Source of the DNA: Stenocarpella maydis
Lineage: Eukaryota; Ascomycota; Sordariomycetes; Diaporthales; Diaporthaceae
Assembly (NCBI GenBank): GCA_002270565.1
Contig: NQMI01000019.1
Coordinates: forward strand, 466,045 to 530,044
DNA length: 64,000 bases
Reading direction: 5' to 3'
This document shows positions 34,627 through 47,820 of the stretch, one piece after another. Every line of letters begins with the position of its first letter. The stretch's first letter is position 1. Position numbers and translations under genes: made by a program. A model generated the notes under the pieces. The model was given only the letters and a program-made list of their open reading frames with translations, searched no databases and had not been told where the DNA came from.

Positions 34627-37600
34627 GTCCCTTCGAATGTGACACTAGACCGAAGCACAGCAGTCCTGAAAGCCCATGGTCCGGGTTCTGGTTGAAGCGG
34701 GTCGGAGCCCCGTTCCTGGCCCCATGCTGCCGCTCTTGGTCAGTAGGGAGATTATTTCGCAGGTATACTGGCGAGATACTTGATACATGTAGATTATCAT
34801 ACTCGAAACCCATGTGCAACATGACACGTTGAAAGAGTGCCTGGGCAAGACATCTTTGACCTGTGGCGCCGGCGCCGTAGGTTTTGCCCTTGTCTCTTGG
34901 CCGTTTTTGGTCGGGCTCAGGCAAGATTGCAATAAAAGGACCAGGTCTACAGATGTGGCGGGTTCAATTCTCTCACTTAGGGAGAGTTTGTACATGGCAT
35001 CAGAAACTTGCGCCCATAACGGGGAAGGATGCTCCATGGCTCATATACTTGCTATGCGAACGAGGTGTAGAAGATATAGGTGTCAGGGGCGGTGTAAGGT
35101 CCGTATAGGTAAGTATGTGTGTCAGTCGTCATAAGTGTTGGCAAATGTAAGCATCGTAGGTAAAAATGTTGTGGGTGTGGGCGTTACGGGAGAGCGTGAG
35201 ACTAGATATCCATCAGAAGCATATCCTCTATATTCTTGACATTGAGTGAGCGCAGTGACCTACCTACATAGTAATGAGGCCACGAAATTGGCGGGAATCT
35301 CGTTACCCTGAGCACCTTGTATGAGGGCGCAGGAGGTTGCACGCGGACCCAAGGGCGTAGTGTCTGAAGGGGGTCATGGATCTGGCCCGGGCGGATGGTG
35401 TCGTCCCGGAGCATCGAGTCCCAGCGAGAGCGCTGATGAAGGTTGGCGCACTGCTATTCCTCCTCTGCCGTGGCGTTACGTCTCAGGACTTGTATAGAAA
35501 TAAAAATAAAAAATAAAAATAAAAAAGACTTCAAGAACCCGCGGTAGCCATTGCGCCCGCCCCCACGTGGTTGGTACAGCCAGCTGGGACAGCCGCGCTC
35601 CCGCAGCAGCCTGTACGCGTACCAAGCCCTGACGATGTAGGCTCCGGTGAAATCCTTACCGTCTATCAAATGCGACGGCATATGGTGATTCCGATAGCGG
35701 GGACGGCGATTACGGGACTGCCACCCTGGTGAGAGCAGCTCATCACCAACAACCTTCCCCGTTGGTTTCTGCCTGGGATATTCCGTGCGCGGTGGCATAA
35801 AGTCTCACTGAGCTAGCTTCTGAGCAGTTGGGTGACTTCATAACGCCGAGAGGCCGCTTGAGCTCGTCCTTGTCCTGGGTGGATAAGCCTTGCTGCCGAG
35901 TCCGACCGTCCCAGGAGAGCAGCCTCCATGACCGGGATAGATGTCCAATTTACTTGCGAGCCATCTTGGCCCGTGGCGCACACCTTGACATGGATAAGTC
36001 CGCGTGATTCCGAAGTAGAGGTAGCCCAAGGCACAAGCACGGACTCTGAAGACGCAACACTAAAGACTTTCTGCTTTCCATCATCTCGGGAGATGGCCAA
36101 GTTGTACTACGCCTGTGCCCGTCCTTTCCTGGACGAGGGTGATTACCAGGTGAAGATCCATGTATGGACTTACTTGAGCTTAATTACACCGTGGCAGCTA
36201 GACTATGAGTGCTATAACATATTTGGCCGACTGTGAAAACTTGCAAGCCATTGTGGTAGTGCTCTGCATTGACAGCTGCGGATTAAGACAGACATATATT
36301 CGGGACATGTTCTCGGAACCTTGACTGAGACTGTTAACTTTTTGGTAATAACGATTTAATATCAAATCAATCCTAAGCGCTTCAAAGCGTATCCAGTTCA
36401 CCACTACTATCTCAGCAGTCATCGTTTGCACAACTCAAATACTGCCATCACAGCTGCTCATTGTTCTAGTTAACCGGTGGTCTGAATCTCCACATAGTGA
36501 TGGTAGCGATTTCGACAGTAGATTGTTCGTTTTTGGAGCCGCTCGGCAGAGGTATGGCCCGAGTTAATAGTTTGCCTCCCTGGTTCTTTTCATGTTTCAG
36601 GGGCAGTTCGTGAGGAGCAGTAGCATGTGTCTTTACCCAAGTCCGATGAACCCAGCTGTGTCGAGACTTCTCTAGCTTCGCCCCAGGTTTTGCAGATGCA
36701 CACCCGCCTCGAGGTCTTTGGTCCCTGGCCAACACTTATCAACATAGTCTATACAGTAGCATGATGGCGGAAGTATCAGTCATCACTCGGGATCACATCT
36801 CGCTTACCTGTCGGTTCGTGGTGCGCCGATTCATACGCATCCGATCATGATGTTTCTTGATGCTTTAAGCACTCGCCTCCTTTTCTATGTCGGTGGCAGA
36901 AGGCATTAGCTATCACAAGACACGGAGTCTCTCTTCCTCTCACTGTGGATCTGACCTCTTCCGTCAAGCTTCATTCAATGCGAAAATTGCGCCTCGGCCT
37001 TCTTGATAAATGTTGCAAAGCCACCTGTCGAACACAGTGAGATCGGCCCCGACAGGCTTGTCCCTAAACCCGACCATAATATTTTAGGTATATGCCCAGG
37101 CCCGGACATGTTCAAGAAGTTCAAGAAGGTTGGCTCAGACTATGGTCCACGTTACCCAGAGACAGACGATACATGCTTACTACCCTACACCCACGACACA
37201 GGCTGTTCTTGTCTGCAATCTCCACTTGTCACTGCTGCCGCGCTGACGGGTATTAAAACGAACTCAATGATAAATAATAAAATATATTATTATTTTTTAT
37301 TGCTGTGCAGTAATCCTTTCCCATCTATGCACTAATATGTGGTGGAAACCTCAGGAAACGTCATTGCGAACGAAGGCTTCATCCGAGACTTTGGCTTCCA
37401 AAATGCACATAACCAACATCCTCACTCCATATATAGTTAAGTCACTATTCGCACGCTTACTTTGGTTCTTTGCTCTTCAAGTCATCCTCGGCCGCGTCCA
37501 CCGGGGCGACACAAGCTACGACGTCGAGGCTGAGCACGACATCCTGGAAGAGCAGTAAGGAGCATGCATCGAACAAGACAGAGCCCCAAGAACCTTCTGC

Positions 37601-38193
37601 TCGTGGGATTTGGGGTGTGGTCGATTCATTCCATAGGCTGTAAAGGTGACTTGCATAGACCTCAAGTATAAGTTGCGTCCGGCTTCAAACGAACCCCTTC
37701 TCATATTGCATTATAACCCGACATCCTTCACGATGAATGGACAGTGGCATGTGCACTTGGTATGAGAGACACCGGTGCGTCATTAAACGGGGCAATACAG
37801 AAATCATTTGTCACTCAGGTAAACCGCAAATTGTACCCTAATGTGTTCCATTGAATTGAATTTGTCCACAGCCCACTCCGGAGCCAGGTGAGTGATATGC
37901 GTGGCCACGCATCTACACCGTTACTACAAAAATGGTCTTCTTAAAAGAGAAAAATTACAAACCCCCACAAAAAAAGGCTCGATGAATCCCGGCTGGCATT
38001 AGGCAAATCTTCTCGTAGAGGTCGTTTCCGTTTTTCCGCCCTTCATTCCTACTGCGATTCCTCTTCTCGATGAGGGAACATGAGGGCAAGGCGTGGAGCA
38101 CCCGCTCGCGGCTCATGTAATTCGATAATACCCGTGTTTTTTGTGCTTGTTCACCGGCCCCTAAACTGGGTACAAACAGGCGGCGGCGCAACA
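34627..38193. other. 3.6-kb region without recognisable gene
   Basis: Lies between the 3' ends of oxa1 (plus) and urc4 (minus). Open frames are at most about 130 codons and overlap on both strands. An AAAAT-rich tract is at about 35498-35527, and AT-rich stretches are at about 37268-37305. No transposon domain was recognised; diverged element remnants cannot be excluded. Confidence 0.4.
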
Positions 38194-40133
38194 CTAGAAC
38201 ACCGTGCCGTCGCTGTCGATGAGGATTGGTGGCTCTTTCGTGTTCGGGCGGTTGATCTCGGCAATCTCGCGACCGCCCTGTCAAACGAGATGTCAGTAAT
38301 GTTCATGTATCAGCGGCAGGGCCTGCCTGTAGGGGGCAAATAATCTTACCTTCCAGCTACCGGCCTCCAGCATCTGGGGTAATGACAGCTCATGCCCGGC
38401 GAGGTCGGACTTGAGCGCCTGGTTCACCTCGACACATAATCGGTCGAGGAGGCCGATGGTGACACCGCGCCATTCGACCACCACGTCGTCACTGGGTTCG
38501 AACATGGGAGCGACCTCGATTCCGGGGTCGCCAGTCCTGGTGCAGTACTCCTTGTAGTGCTGCAGACCCCTGTCCATGTCCTCGGGCTTCAGCGTCAACA
38601 CGCCCAGATCGACGAACAGCCCACCATTCCGGTACTCGGGCAGGCCGGTCAGGAGCTCTTGGCCGGCAAAGTGGATCTTCATCAGCTGCTGCATGGGCTG
38701 CATCAGGGAGTAGGTGAGCCACTGCGTCAGCTTATGGAACGGCAGGATGGACTCCCAGGCTGCTGCGGTCCCAGAGCGGCCAGACATGTTAGGGAACGGG
38801 CTGAAGCTAGGGCCGCCACTGGACGGCGACGTGGCTGGAGCCGGCTGGGGCATGGAAGAGCATGGCCAGGCGTCGCCTAACGAGATACCATTGATGGCCG
38901 TGCGCGATTGGGGCCAGATGGGCGCTAATCCTGACATGAGGACGTTCCAGAGCGTCGGTAGCGGCACGATAGGCATCGACGAGGCTTGCGTGGACGGGTG
39001 GGCCAGAAGGTAGTCTGAGGGGGCCGTGTTAGCGCGTCTGTGAGATGGGAGCCATGTGACAGGGCCCATTTCGGGCTCACCTAGCATGTTGCCGGGGCGC
39101 CCATTCTCCCCAAAGAACTCCTTGTTGGAGTCGAGGGCGTCTGCGAGCCGGACTAGGAGGTCAGTCCGTCCCTCTATGCCCGCCATCTCATTTCCGGGTT
39201 TTGACTGCAGGGCCTTGGCCATTTGTTCGACAGTGAGATGGCGCAGCCCCTCCTTGTCGACTTGGTATTTGCTTGTCTTGTCCCCCGAGAAGAGGCCCTA
39301 TCAGACAACATTAGAATCGTACGAACGCAAGGGCCCGTTACCGCGCAAGACCGGGTAGCTTACTGTCTTGAACATCTCCAGACTGGCGATGGCAATTCCC
39401 TCAGATCTCCTGTAGATTCGTCCATTCTCTGCGCTCTTGTAGCTCCAATGTTTGCCAGCTCCGGCGTCCAGCAAGACGCTGACCAGGAACAAGTCGATGA
39501 GGCGCCGGCATTTCTCGGTGCTATCCACACTCTCCCATGTTGACAACAGGTGGGCGATCCTGTCTCGGCCCCCGACGCAGAAGTGCTGGTGTCTGCCGTG
39601 CGCGGGAATGGTAGTGAATGGGGCGTCATAGTCTCTCTACAAAATCCTGTTAGCCGCGCCGCCTGGTGCAGTTCATGGGAGGGAATGGGGCGCCAAAGGG
39701 CGGGATCCGCTGGGTTTTTCTTGCATACCCTAATAATGCTGGCGACAAAGCTCACCACCTCGGGGAACTTGCGCATGTCCACATCGAAATGTTTCAGCTC
39801 ATTCTTGACAGCCTTGGTGGTGATTACACGGGACCTCTCCCTGACGGCGGCAAGGTTCCTAAGGTAGCCAGCAGGGTCGAGGTCCGGGTCTGGGGGCTTG
39901 GGCAGGTCGATCTTGGGGATATGTGGGCAGAAGGGCGAGAGCGGGGTGTTCGGAGCCGAGGTGTTATTGGTGCCGGCGGAGCTGCGATTCAAGGCCCGCG
40001 AGCTGAAGGTGCCTGCTGGCGACTTGATGCTGGAGCTCCCCGAGTCAAGGCTGACATTGGACTGGACTGTTGTGAGGGACGGCTTAGATGTGACGCCCCT
40101 GGTGGACTTGTCTTTTCTGGAGAACAGGCCCAT
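38194..40133 (-). CDS. urc4: Uracil catabolism protein 4 (DUF1688)
   Basis: Five exons, 40133-39729, 39636-39364, 39297-39081, 39014-38350 and 38277-38194, give 547 residues and close in frame. The joins restore DUF1688 sequence: SIIR|RDYDAPFTTIPAHGR, EMFKT|GLFSGDK, GRPGNML|DYLLAHP and EAGSWK|GGREIAEINRP, ending IDSDGTVF. Characteristic blocks are HFDVDM, CRRLIDLFLVSVLLDAGAG, YRRSEGIAIASLEMF, LWNVLMSGLAPIWPQSR, LGDAW and LPFHKLTQWLTYSLMQP. Urc4 is required in the yeast URC pathway for using uracil as nitrogen source; its biochemical step is not settled. The first about 75 residues (Ser/Thr-rich, SRKDKSTRGV on) precede the domain and are not typical. No other URC gene lies in the window. Confidence 0.92.
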
Positions 40134-40347
40134 GTTGTCTTGGCAGGATCGGCGCAATGACGAGTACTTTGACGATGGAAATGTCCAAAATCCGTCCAGG
40201 ACAGGGGATCAGCCGAGCAACGGGGGGACTTCGGAAGGCGGGGTGGGCTAGGGACGCGAGGTGGTGGGTCCCTTTTGATGATCAGGAGCTCTCTCGGAGG
40301 GGTTTGCAGCTCTCGAGACGGCCCGAGGTAGTGCTGACGAGTGTGTG

Positions 40348-40371
40348 CAGCAGCAGCAGCAGCAGCAGCAG
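40348..40371. repeat. Microsatellite (CAG)8
   Basis: Eight CAG units about 215 bp upstream of the urc4 start, read as CTG on the gene's strand, probably in its 5' leader. Confidence 0.9.
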
Positions 40372-41381
40372 CGAGGCAGCGAAACAGCGACTGGGCTGGG
40401 ACTGGGGTTTCTGGTAGGTGGGTCCCCTAACTCCTGTATTGCAGACGAGGGGCCAGCCAACAGTTGCACAGCTTCAGGGGCAAGCAATCTAGCTCAACTT
40501 TTTTAGGGGGGGGGACGGTTTTCTCGTCGTTGGATCTCCACGCCTGTGACTTCTGTCGCGTGGATTGTTTGTATGCCGAGCTCGCGACACGAAACCCTTT
40601 TGTGTGTGTGTGTCCGTGTCTATTTTTTTCCTGTCGGGGTAGCAAAGGCAAAAGCCAATACGGACTGGCCCGAGAAGTGGGTCGGCAGGGTGATTGGATT
40701 TCGTTTCGTCTTTTCTCGTCGTCGTTGGTATCGTGGTGTCGGCGTGAAAAGTCAATTCGGTCCACCAAAACCCAATCAGATGAACGCCCAAAGGCCCCGT
40801 TGTTTGGTAGTCGTCAATGTACCAATGGGTGCGAGAACGAATGGTGAGTGACCAAGACGCGGGCGGAGGGTCGACGATGGTGGGGTGCGAAGAGGTTCAA
40901 GGTCGGTAGTCCAGAGAAGGAAGGAGAATGAAGAATGAACGTGGTTGTTGGGAAGGCAGGCCGTCAAAGGATATGGCAGGTACAAGTCTGCCAGGGGAAG
41001 GAAGAGACGAGATGAGACGAGTTGAAGTTGTTGTTGGTCGTCAGCAGTGACGTTACTGTCTGGTCTGGTCTGGTCTGTGTCCGGGGATACAATCTGATTA
41101 GCCGTGGTGCCCGCCTCGGAGTCTAGTGAAGAAGCAGGAATGTTGCTCGAGAATCCGCGTCATATATGTAAGCAAGGCAAGGCAGGTAGGCAGTGTAAGA
41201 TTAAAGGCAATATCGAAGGATTAGGCCCGTCCGGTTGCTTGTGTTGCAGGAGGTGCGGTACAGGAGGGCGTTGGAAGGAAGGGTGGCCCAGACTGGCCGG
41301 GAGGAGGCAAGGCTGGCGATGATGAGGTGAAAGGGGGGGGGTGGCGATGACATTTGAAAGGGAGAAAGAAGAGCGGAGGGA

Positions 41382-41407
41382 CGGTCAGACGGTCAGACGG
41401 TCAGACG
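41382..41407. repeat. Three-fold tandem GGTCAGAC
   Basis: Three direct repeats of the octamer GGTCAGAC in the purine-rich stretch upstream of urc4. Confidence 0.85.
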
Positions 41408-42067
41408 TACAGGTTGTATCTCGTGCGCCTGTGAAGGCACCGGCCAGAGGAACAAAAGATGCCGAGTCCCCAATCTACCTAGATGAAAGGAAGGATTTAC
41501 GGCGGTTGAGGGGGGAGGGGCCGAGTGCGAGGCCAGGTCCGGCAGGTCGAGGTTGGTTTATATGACTATGATGAAGACGACATAGACAGAGAACAGACCT
41601 GACACGGCAGGGTCACGACAAGTACAGACAGGCAAGGCAGCAAGTACATTCATTACTCCGTACCCAGGTAGACGTTTGTGCACGTCGCCGTGGTACTCGG
41701 TAGGCTTTGTTTATTACTCCGTACTGTGGCACCGCACCGGACCCAAGGAATTACACACGGGTGCTACATAGCATCTACCTGTGCAGGGGTGGCAGCACTT
41801 GCGAAGGGTCGGCGATCAGGACAAGGATAGGCCGGGGAGGAGATGGGATGGAGAGACGCATGGATGGCCCGCCCAGGCCAGGCACGGAACGGGAACTCAG
41901 GCTCAGGCTGCCGTGTGTCGTTGGTGTGTCTTGTAGCGGCTGAACCCGCAGTCCATGAAGATCACACCCTGCGAGTGCCCAGCGAGCGGCACGCCAACAC
42001 GAGGTAGAGGGGCGCCTGGCTGGTTGCCCCGTTGTACATATTGTACTGTTGGTCTTGGTCAAGCACA

Positions 42068-42094
42068 TGCGTGCGTGCGTGCGTGCGTGCGTGC
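42068..42094. repeat. Microsatellite (TGCG)n
   Basis: More than six consecutive TGCG units. Confidence 0.9.
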
Positions 42095-42212
42095 CATACA
42101 TGGCACATAGCAGCGCATGGCACAGATATATGTGTGTGTACAGAGCAGACCGATGCCAACACATACAAATTGGTATGTGCAAAGCATCTGATAGTCGATA
42201 TTGACTGATCAG

Positions 42213-42240
42213 TCCGCGGGCACGGGTCCGCGGGCACGGG
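42213..42240. repeat. Tandem duplication of a GC-rich 14-mer
   Basis: TCCGCGGGCACGGG occurs twice head to tail (42213-42226 and 42227-42240), followed by the first four bases of a third unit. Confidence 0.9.
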
Positions 42241-43254
42241 TCCGACTAAAACTCCCAGCCGAGGCTGTCACAAATGATTGGTGACCCGACCTGCCGTCCC
42301 TGTCAGGCCAACTGAAACACCAGGGCACCTGTCGTGTGCCCCGCCGTGGCGTGCCCTTGCTGCCGGTGGTTGATGGTGGTGGTGTTGTAGATGATATGTT
42401 GGTTACCTACGTGGAGGGTACTAGGACGTTGTGAAGGGACGTGTACTCTTGAAGGTACAGTAGTCACAGTATAAGCCCACTGCCGCTGCTGTCATCAAGC
42501 GTCCGCCGCCCCGGCAGAAGCGAAAAAAGAGGCAACAAGCAGCCGATTCGTGGTCGAATTCGGCCTGTCAGGCTGGGGCCACCCAGAGCAATGGGAATCA
42601 ATCGAAATGTCGCTTGCTGGTTTCAGCAACCTGCAGGGCATGCACTGCTGGGCTGCCGGGCTGCTGGAGCCTCAAAAAAGGACTGGTGCTTTGCCCCCGG
42701 GTGCCATGTCCGGGATGCTTGCGGTGCGAGTGCCTCTCTCTCTTTGCCTCTCTCTCTTTCCCTCTCTCTCTTTTTTTCCCCTTTCTTCTTCTTTTTTCTT
42801 AGCCCTCGCGTTCTGTCGGGTTCGTCTCGTTTGTGTGGTTCGTCTGGGCCCGCATGTGCCTCCGCTAACCCGTCATGGCAAGTCGTTTTCTTTTCTGCTT
42901 GCCCAAGTGGACTGTCACTGTCAGCCCAGCCAGCCTAGCCGAGCCAGAGATGGGACGGGGTAAAAATAAAAAAATAAAAGCAAACAAAACCAATCTGGCA
43001 CCTCGCTTCGATACCCTGTCCGGGTCCAGATTTGTCCATCGAGGCGGCGGCGTGATTTGCTCGCGTGTTGAGCCAGCTCTCAGTGTATCGTAGCCGTCGG
43101 TTCTTTCTATTGACCCTTGCAAGACGGTTCGGGGCCTGACAACAATCCCGCATGCACGATTTCATCTTAGCTACCTAGGGTGTGTCCTGACAACATCTGG
43201 CTGCAACCGTCCCAGTGGCTGACGAACAATTTCATTATAATTCCAGTTGCATCT

Positions 43255-43286
43255 GCAATTGCAATTGCAATTGCGATTGCGATTGC
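43255..43286. repeat. Hexamer array TTGCAA/TTGCGA
   Basis: Five to six units of ATTGCA or ATTGCG in tandem. Confidence 0.85.
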
Positions 43287-45103
43287 CCTCTCTCTGCCCC
43301 TCCCACCATCCCCCCCCCCGACCATGAGGCAGCTTCACACCCACCCATCCTTAAAAGAGGAGCCACGGCAGGCAAACGAAATTACCTACCTGGCCTAGGT
43401 GCCTACACCAGTCCGTACCATCTTCGACGTCGACACAGACGACATACGCCGCGAGGATTGCAAGGACGGGCCACCTCATCAGTCCCTGTGCTCGGGGCAG
43501 GGGGGCCTCATGCAGCAATCTGCAAGGAACAGAGCCAGCCCGGCTAGACGTTCCTGGGGCCACACTCACCCGCCGGATCACCAACGCGGTCTTGACACGC
43601 TGCGAAGCACCGACGGGACTCTGCGAGACCGAAATCCCCACATGAGTTGCATGCACGCACGACACTATGCAGTGCACGCTGTCAGGCCCATCCGCCCGCC
43701 TAGTGAACACTATTATCTCCAGTGTCTCCAGACCCTGCAGTCAAAGCGACACACCTGACTGCCTGACTGATGAGTGGTGCATCATTGGTGCTATGTGCTC
43801 TGTACGGAGCAGTCAAATAGTGGGCACTCCTCCACTTCCCACGAGGTAGAGCCACAGGCGGAAATAGGCACACCACACTACCTACTCAACAAATCCACGC
43901 ACGCAAGCGCCTGGCCGAGGACGAACTGGCCCCGACACGCCCGAGCCTCTTAACGGCCGTCGCGCAGATAGATCAAAAGCGAAACCTTCCTCGGTCAATT
44001 CAACCGTCGTCAGCTTGGACACAGCCGCCCGCCAGCCCAGCCCAGCCCTGCACTGCACTGGCGCGTCTGCCTCCCCGTCGTACGCGCCTGCAATCTCTAC
44101 CGCCAGAGTCTGTGTGTGTGTCAGCCCCAAAACTTCGGTACCGATGCAAGCATCTAGCGTGTGCCTGTGGCATCATTTAAACTTTGACTCCGTGGGCGGT
44201 TCCACCGGAAATGGATCTTGGAAACGTTACAACCTTGAAGATTCTTTGGACCGAAATTGCAAATAACGTGGGACAAAAGCCCAGGAGTCCCTCTCTCGGG
44301 ATTCCTCTCGTCATTCCCCGCCTGCCTGATCTGGACCACACCTGGTGCCGTCGTACCGTGCTGCGGCACTCCTTGCCGGACTGTATCACGCTAGGGCGCG
44401 AGTCGTCCCGTCAGGTTCCCCGGTGGCAGGCGAGGGACTGCTTGCTTGGCTGTCGCAGTCTGACCAACTCCCTGACACGACGCTGCTCTGAATCGCTTGA
44501 TTACGCCAAGCCAACATATGTACATAATACTCGACAATACTCGACAAGCAGGTGGGGCGGTCCTGAAGGCCGACACTGATTTGCATTTAGACTACATACC
44601 TCGCCCACGTCCAGGTCCAAAATTGGTCGCGGGTCCGTCCCTTCGGGATTAGACCTGACCGGCCGCAGCTTGGCTCCCCTTGCTCGACAAAGCTGCAGGA
44701 CTCCCTCGACCGGGCTGGGGATGCGTCGAGAACCACGGCAGGATCGCAGGATCACAGACAAGGCGCTTGCCGCGGGTGATTGCCAATGGCTTCCAAGGTC
44801 CGTTCCGAGCGAGCGGGTCTGGGAATCTCTGACAGCTTGGTTCATCTCCACAGTGGCTTGCTGACCGGGCTGGGCCGCCGGCTCGAGACCTGTCAGACGG
44901 GAAACTCCCATCTCACGCAAGGCACTTGCAAACCCTGGGGCTCCGTACATGAGTGCCGCACAGCTTCTGCCGATCACCAAGTGATGAGACTCTGACGCGA
45001 GAATGAGACCTTGATGCAAAAAGAATATGGACCAAACCAAGGTCAGGAACTATCATCCCAAGCCCACGCTGAGCACCGTTGAAATTGATTGCGAATAATG
45101 CCT

Positions 45104-46993
45104 TCACAACTTCTCCTGGGCCGCCAGGACTGATTCCAGAGTCAAATTCGTATCGCCGTCATATTTTCTCAAGCGCTGGGCGGCCTCACGTGCCTCTGAC
45201 CGGATTAGCTCTTGAATCTTGCTCGAGCGCGGCGTGAACCGCGCCTTGAACGGCAGCGGGCGTATGTTCTCGCTGTCATTATACGCAAAAGCACTCAGCT
45301 GAACCGGATCGCCCTGAGGGTCTCGTGTCAGTCGCAGGTAATTCTCTCTTTTCACAACGCACCGGCCGTGGCCTTGGCGCGTGCGCGTGCGCGTCCAGAT
45401 CGACCATGGGAAATCATCATGATCACCACAGCCGCACTCACCTTGCCGTCAAGCCCCGGTTCAACCTTGAAAGCCCAGACCAACCTCGCCACCACAATCG
45501 ATACGCTCTGGTCTGCAAGGGGCTGTCCGCTGCACTGCCTCCTCCCCCACCCAAAGGCACTGTGTCCCCTGCGGTTGGGGTATTCGAAGTCCAGCCCTCC
45601 CGGAAGGCTGCCTAGGTACCGCTCGGGCCTCACAGTGTCTGGGTCCGGAAATTCAGCCGGGTTCCGGTGAATCGCCCACACATTACAGGTAAGCTGCGTG
45701 CCTTTGGGAATGAGGTAGCCCCTGTACGTGTCGTCCGAGACTGGCGCGTGGGGGATGCCGCCGAGAACCGTGACCGTCCGCCAGCGCATTATTTCCCGGG
45801 CAAGTGCGCTGGTATATGGTAAGCGACCAGTATCGAGGTCTTCCCAAGTGGGAGACCTGGATTCCCCAAGCACAGAATCCATCTCTGCCTGGGCTTTGGC
45901 CTGAACTTCTGGGAACAGGCAAAGGGCGAGGACGGCGGACGTTAACGTCCCGCTTGTAGTATCGACACCGGCGCCAAGCAGACTTTCCCCCTGTGAGACT
46001 GTGAGCCTTTACAAGATATACGTTGTCTACACTTACTTCGTAGTCAAAGCAGAGACTTCATCGTCACTCAGGCCAAGGGCAGGCTGCTTCTCGAGCACTG
46101 CCTTTGCAAAGCTTGGGTTGGGATTAGTCGCGGCCGCCTCCTTGTTGAGGGCGTAAAAGTACTTCGCCAGGTTGGATGATGCCGTCCTCACGATGGTTGG
46201 GAACGAGTACAGCCATGCTGGCAAATCGGCAAGCCAGGGAAGGGTCTCGACCAGCAACCAGCCGGGGATAACAAAATTTACTACAGCCATGGTCTCCAAG
46301 GCCTTCTGGCAGACGTAGTCGTTCTTCTTCGCGATCCGCCTGCCCCAGCCGATGATGGAGACAACGGATACTGAATACCGCTCGATCGACATGACATAAT
46401 CGTCTGGATCGGTGAGAAAATCCAACGTCAAGATCTTGGATTCGTCGCCCTGGAAAGAGCGATGGTCTCGAACCACATGGCTGCCGACAATCGTGTGCTT
46501 TTGTTCCTGATCAGAGGCCTCAACCGACATACTTGCTACAACGGAGCCCGGCACTCACCGTGAGCTTCCTGTGGACCCTCCACTGGTCACCATATACAAG
46601 CGTGGCCTGGTTCGCCTTGTCGCCGCCGGTCAGCTCGGCCATCGCCACGAACCGCGGCCGCGACGAGTACACGTCCGCCCGCTTCTCCAGCAGGTCCGAC
46701 GCCGTCCACGCGTCGTTGAGGACGATGACCGGCCTGCTTCCCAGCCAGATCGTGATCATGGGGTCGCCATACCGCCGGCTCCACTGCTCAAATTTCACCC
46801 ACGGCTGCCAGTAAGGGATGTGGAAGTGGTTACCGATGACGGGCAGGGGGAAGGGCCCCGGAGGCAGCTTGCGGCGCAGGAGCAGGACGCGGACGTAGTT
46901 GTAGGTGACTATGCAGGTGAGTACTAGTGCGCTGAGGGCGAGGAGGCGGGGCGCCAGGTGTTGGGGCAGCAGGCCGCCTGGTTCGAGCAGCAT
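45104..46993 (-). CDS. Cytochrome P450 monooxygenase
   Basis: Four exons, 46993-46559, 46497-46037, 45982-45442 and 45313-45104, give 548 residues. An N-terminal anchor (LLALSALVLTCIVTYNYV) is followed by the proline hinge LPPGPFPLPVIG. The I-helix oxygen-binding motif is GAGVDTTS at about 302-309, ExxR is Glu362-Arg365 (EIMR), PERY follows, and the haem loop FGWGRRQCSG has Cys449. Splice choice matters at the second intron: acceptor 45983 yields LTTN|LLGAGVDTT, while the nearer CACAG acceptor breaks the frame. The enzyme would sit in the ER membrane and use a P450 reductase. It resembles fungal OrdA/CYP620-like sequences, but substrate is unknown. No synthase gene lies beside it, so a detoxification or orphan tailoring role is equally possible. 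Confidence 0.93.
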
Positions 46994-47576
46994 TGTGAGT
47001 AATGTTATCCTGATCTGATTCGCGGGTCGGGCGCCGATGTGTAAGAAAAGAAAGCAATACGAATTTGGGTGAGGTTGTTACACAACGCCAAAGATTTACA
47101 GTCCCTTCTTGTTTACCTAAGAATATATATAACATATCCCACATTTGCACCGGGGTGCAAATGATGAGGCCGGCCGAACTCTCCCCTCCCGCCGGACCTG
47201 CATAGAAATCCTCTTCCCCTCACCACAGGCTCGGCATATGTTTTTGGAGTGTTTGGCCTATATCTCGTGACCCGGGGGCGAGACGGCAGAATATAGCTTG
47301 GCTAGCTTCCCTTTATATGTACGCAGATACTTGCCAATGTGGCATCAAGCAGTCCACCCGGAGCTCCTGAGAATTGTTGGTGTCGATACGTTGAGTTCTT
47401 GGCATCTGTATCAAGCCGTGAACGTTATCTACTCACCATACTTGCGGAGTGTCAGGCCTCTCTTATCCCGTCAGTTTCTCTGGCCTCCCGACACAAATGC
47501 GTACGCTTTCTCTGCTCAACCGGCGGTCACCAAAGAATCAAATATGATCAATCCGTCCCGAATACCCAGCGTCTTC

Positions 47577-47627
47577 ATTGGTTTCGTTGTTAATCCGGTC
47601 ACAGTGACCATCACAACGTAGGCTGCG
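47577..47627 (-). repeat. Dispersed SINE-like repeat, copy C (short)
   Basis: TTGGTTTCGTTGTTAATCCG, then GTCACAGTGACC, ending near GGCTGCGGC, which corresponds to the GCTGCGG of copies B and D. The inner part is shortened. Confidence 0.5.
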
Positions 47628-47820
47628 GCAAACCCTACAACGTATCTCCAAACCTCTCCAGATGTCAGGTTCCAGAAATTCTAGTTGGAAGATCAATTCC
47701 CTCGAAAGCTAGGGCCGGACGGTGAGATGATTGACTTCACCAAAGAGTAGGATCGTGAAAATTGACACCACGATTTTATGACCATTGTACTGAAGTGATA
47801 AAACTATTTACTGAGTGCCC

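Larger units (their letters stand above)
40134..45103. other. 5-kb microsatellite-rich intergenic region, no gene recognised
   Basis: Upstream flank of urc4. It is dense in simple repeats: (CAG)8 at 40348-40371, (GT)n at about 40600-40612, TCTGG units at about 41058-41077, GGTCAGAC triplicate at about 41382-41407, (TGCG)n at 42068-42094, a tandem 14-mer at 42213-42240, CT runs at about 42736-42785 and a hexamer array at about 43255-43286. Open frames follow the repeats and lack domains. Confidence 0.45.

Noticed and set aside
44501..45040. 179-codon open frame, minus strand
   Set aside because: No domain; low-complexity, repeat-bearing surroundings; likely chance.
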